Positions 63,986-64,000 of a stretch of 64,000 nt of DNA are shown here, in pieces. Under the pieces are notes generated by a model. The model had not been told where the DNA came from and searched no databases. It worked only from the letters and a program-made list of their open reading frames with translations. Position 1 is the stretch's first letter. Each line of letters begins with the position of its first letter. The translations under genes and the position numbers were made by a program. Origin of the DNA: Nocardioides daphniae (lineage in GTDB: Bacteria; Actinomycetota; Actinomycetes; Propionibacteriales; Nocardioidaceae); contig NZ_CP038462.1 in the NCBI RefSeq assembly GCF_004777465.1, positions 62,001 through 126,000 of the forward strand, in the 5' to 3' direction.

Positions 63986-64000
63986 TCAGGCGCCTTCGTC
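63986..64000 (-). CDS. C-terminus of the gene preceding M56 (probably a BlaI/CopY-family repressor)
   Basis: Only the last four codons (Asp-Glu-Gly-Ala) and a TGA are in the window. The identity is inferred from the tight coupling to the M56 protease, which in actinobacteria almost always follows a BlaI-family gene. Confidence 0.4.
   Translation of the reverse strand, partial: DEGA

Noticed and set aside
1..64000. CRISPR arrays, rRNA and tRNA genes
   Set aside because: No regularly spaced repeat arrays, conserved rRNA blocks or cloverleaf-like segments were recognised by eye; a covariance-model search would be decisive for tRNA.

Overview
The window is GC-rich DNA (about 65-70 %) with GTG/ATG starts, many 1-4 bp gene overlaps and gene families typical of Actinomycetota (DUF3152, DUF3093, DUF4229, DUF6153, DUF4192, CopD, VKOR-DsbA). 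It resembles a Nocardioidaceae-like actinobacterium. No rRNA, tRNA or CRISPR array was found, and the content is accessory: a mobile/conjugative element inside a metal and thiol-stress island. The taxon is inferred from gene content only.

Layout. (1) 1-9.3 kb: island, left part. It holds the 3' end of an apolipoprotein N-acyltransferase, a DUF3152 protease-like protein, a copper-type membrane and cupredoxin cluster, a DUF3093 protein, an M15 D,D-carboxypeptidase, CopD, an orphan FliL-like protein and DUF4229. (2) 9.8-14.2 kb: a complete four-gene type II CBASS anti-phage operon on the minus strand (CD-NTase, Cap2 E2-E1, Cap3 JAB, TIR-SAVED effector). (3) 14.8-40 kb: conjugation and plasmid-like genes: a truncated coupling protein, a relaxase-helicase-primase fusion of about 1,975 aa, a ParB-like protein, Ssb, a DUF932 protein and a DprA remnant. 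A 5.6-kb two-recombinase (Tn554-like) element at 18362-23948 splits an M48 metalloprotease gene exactly inside its HELGH zinc motif. (4) 40-47.3 kb: a nuclease-rich block (PD-(D/E)XK, GIY-YIG, CoiA-like, DUF429, DUF3883), an SOS-boxed small gene pair and an RES/Xre toxin-antitoxin pair. (5) 47.6-64 kb: island, right part: DUF6153-DUF305 copper-associated genes, a second DUF3152 gene, a CYP152-like P450, MFS and MMPL exporters, an ArsR regulator with a P1B-type metal ATPase, LspA, CadD, a DsbA-VKOR-CcdA-TlpA thiol-redox operon, and a BlaR1-like M56 protease next to a regulator cut by the window end.

How it fits together. The two island arms share one operator: five copies of a dyad CTACTA-N7-TAGTAG (at most 1-2 mismatches) lie before copD/M15, fliL-like, DUF4229, DUF2752 and the dsbA operon. 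The BlaI/M56 pair at the right edge is the natural candidate to read them, so the arms look like one regulon split by the mobile element. Lipoprotein maturation enzymes (Lnt on the left, LspA on the right) match the secreted metal-associated lipoproteins.

Caution. About 20 genes are interrupted by single-base indels, mostly in G/C runs, and two by in-frame stop codons; homology resumes at once in the other frame. This density looks more like residual assembly error than real decay. The CBASS operon is uninterrupted.
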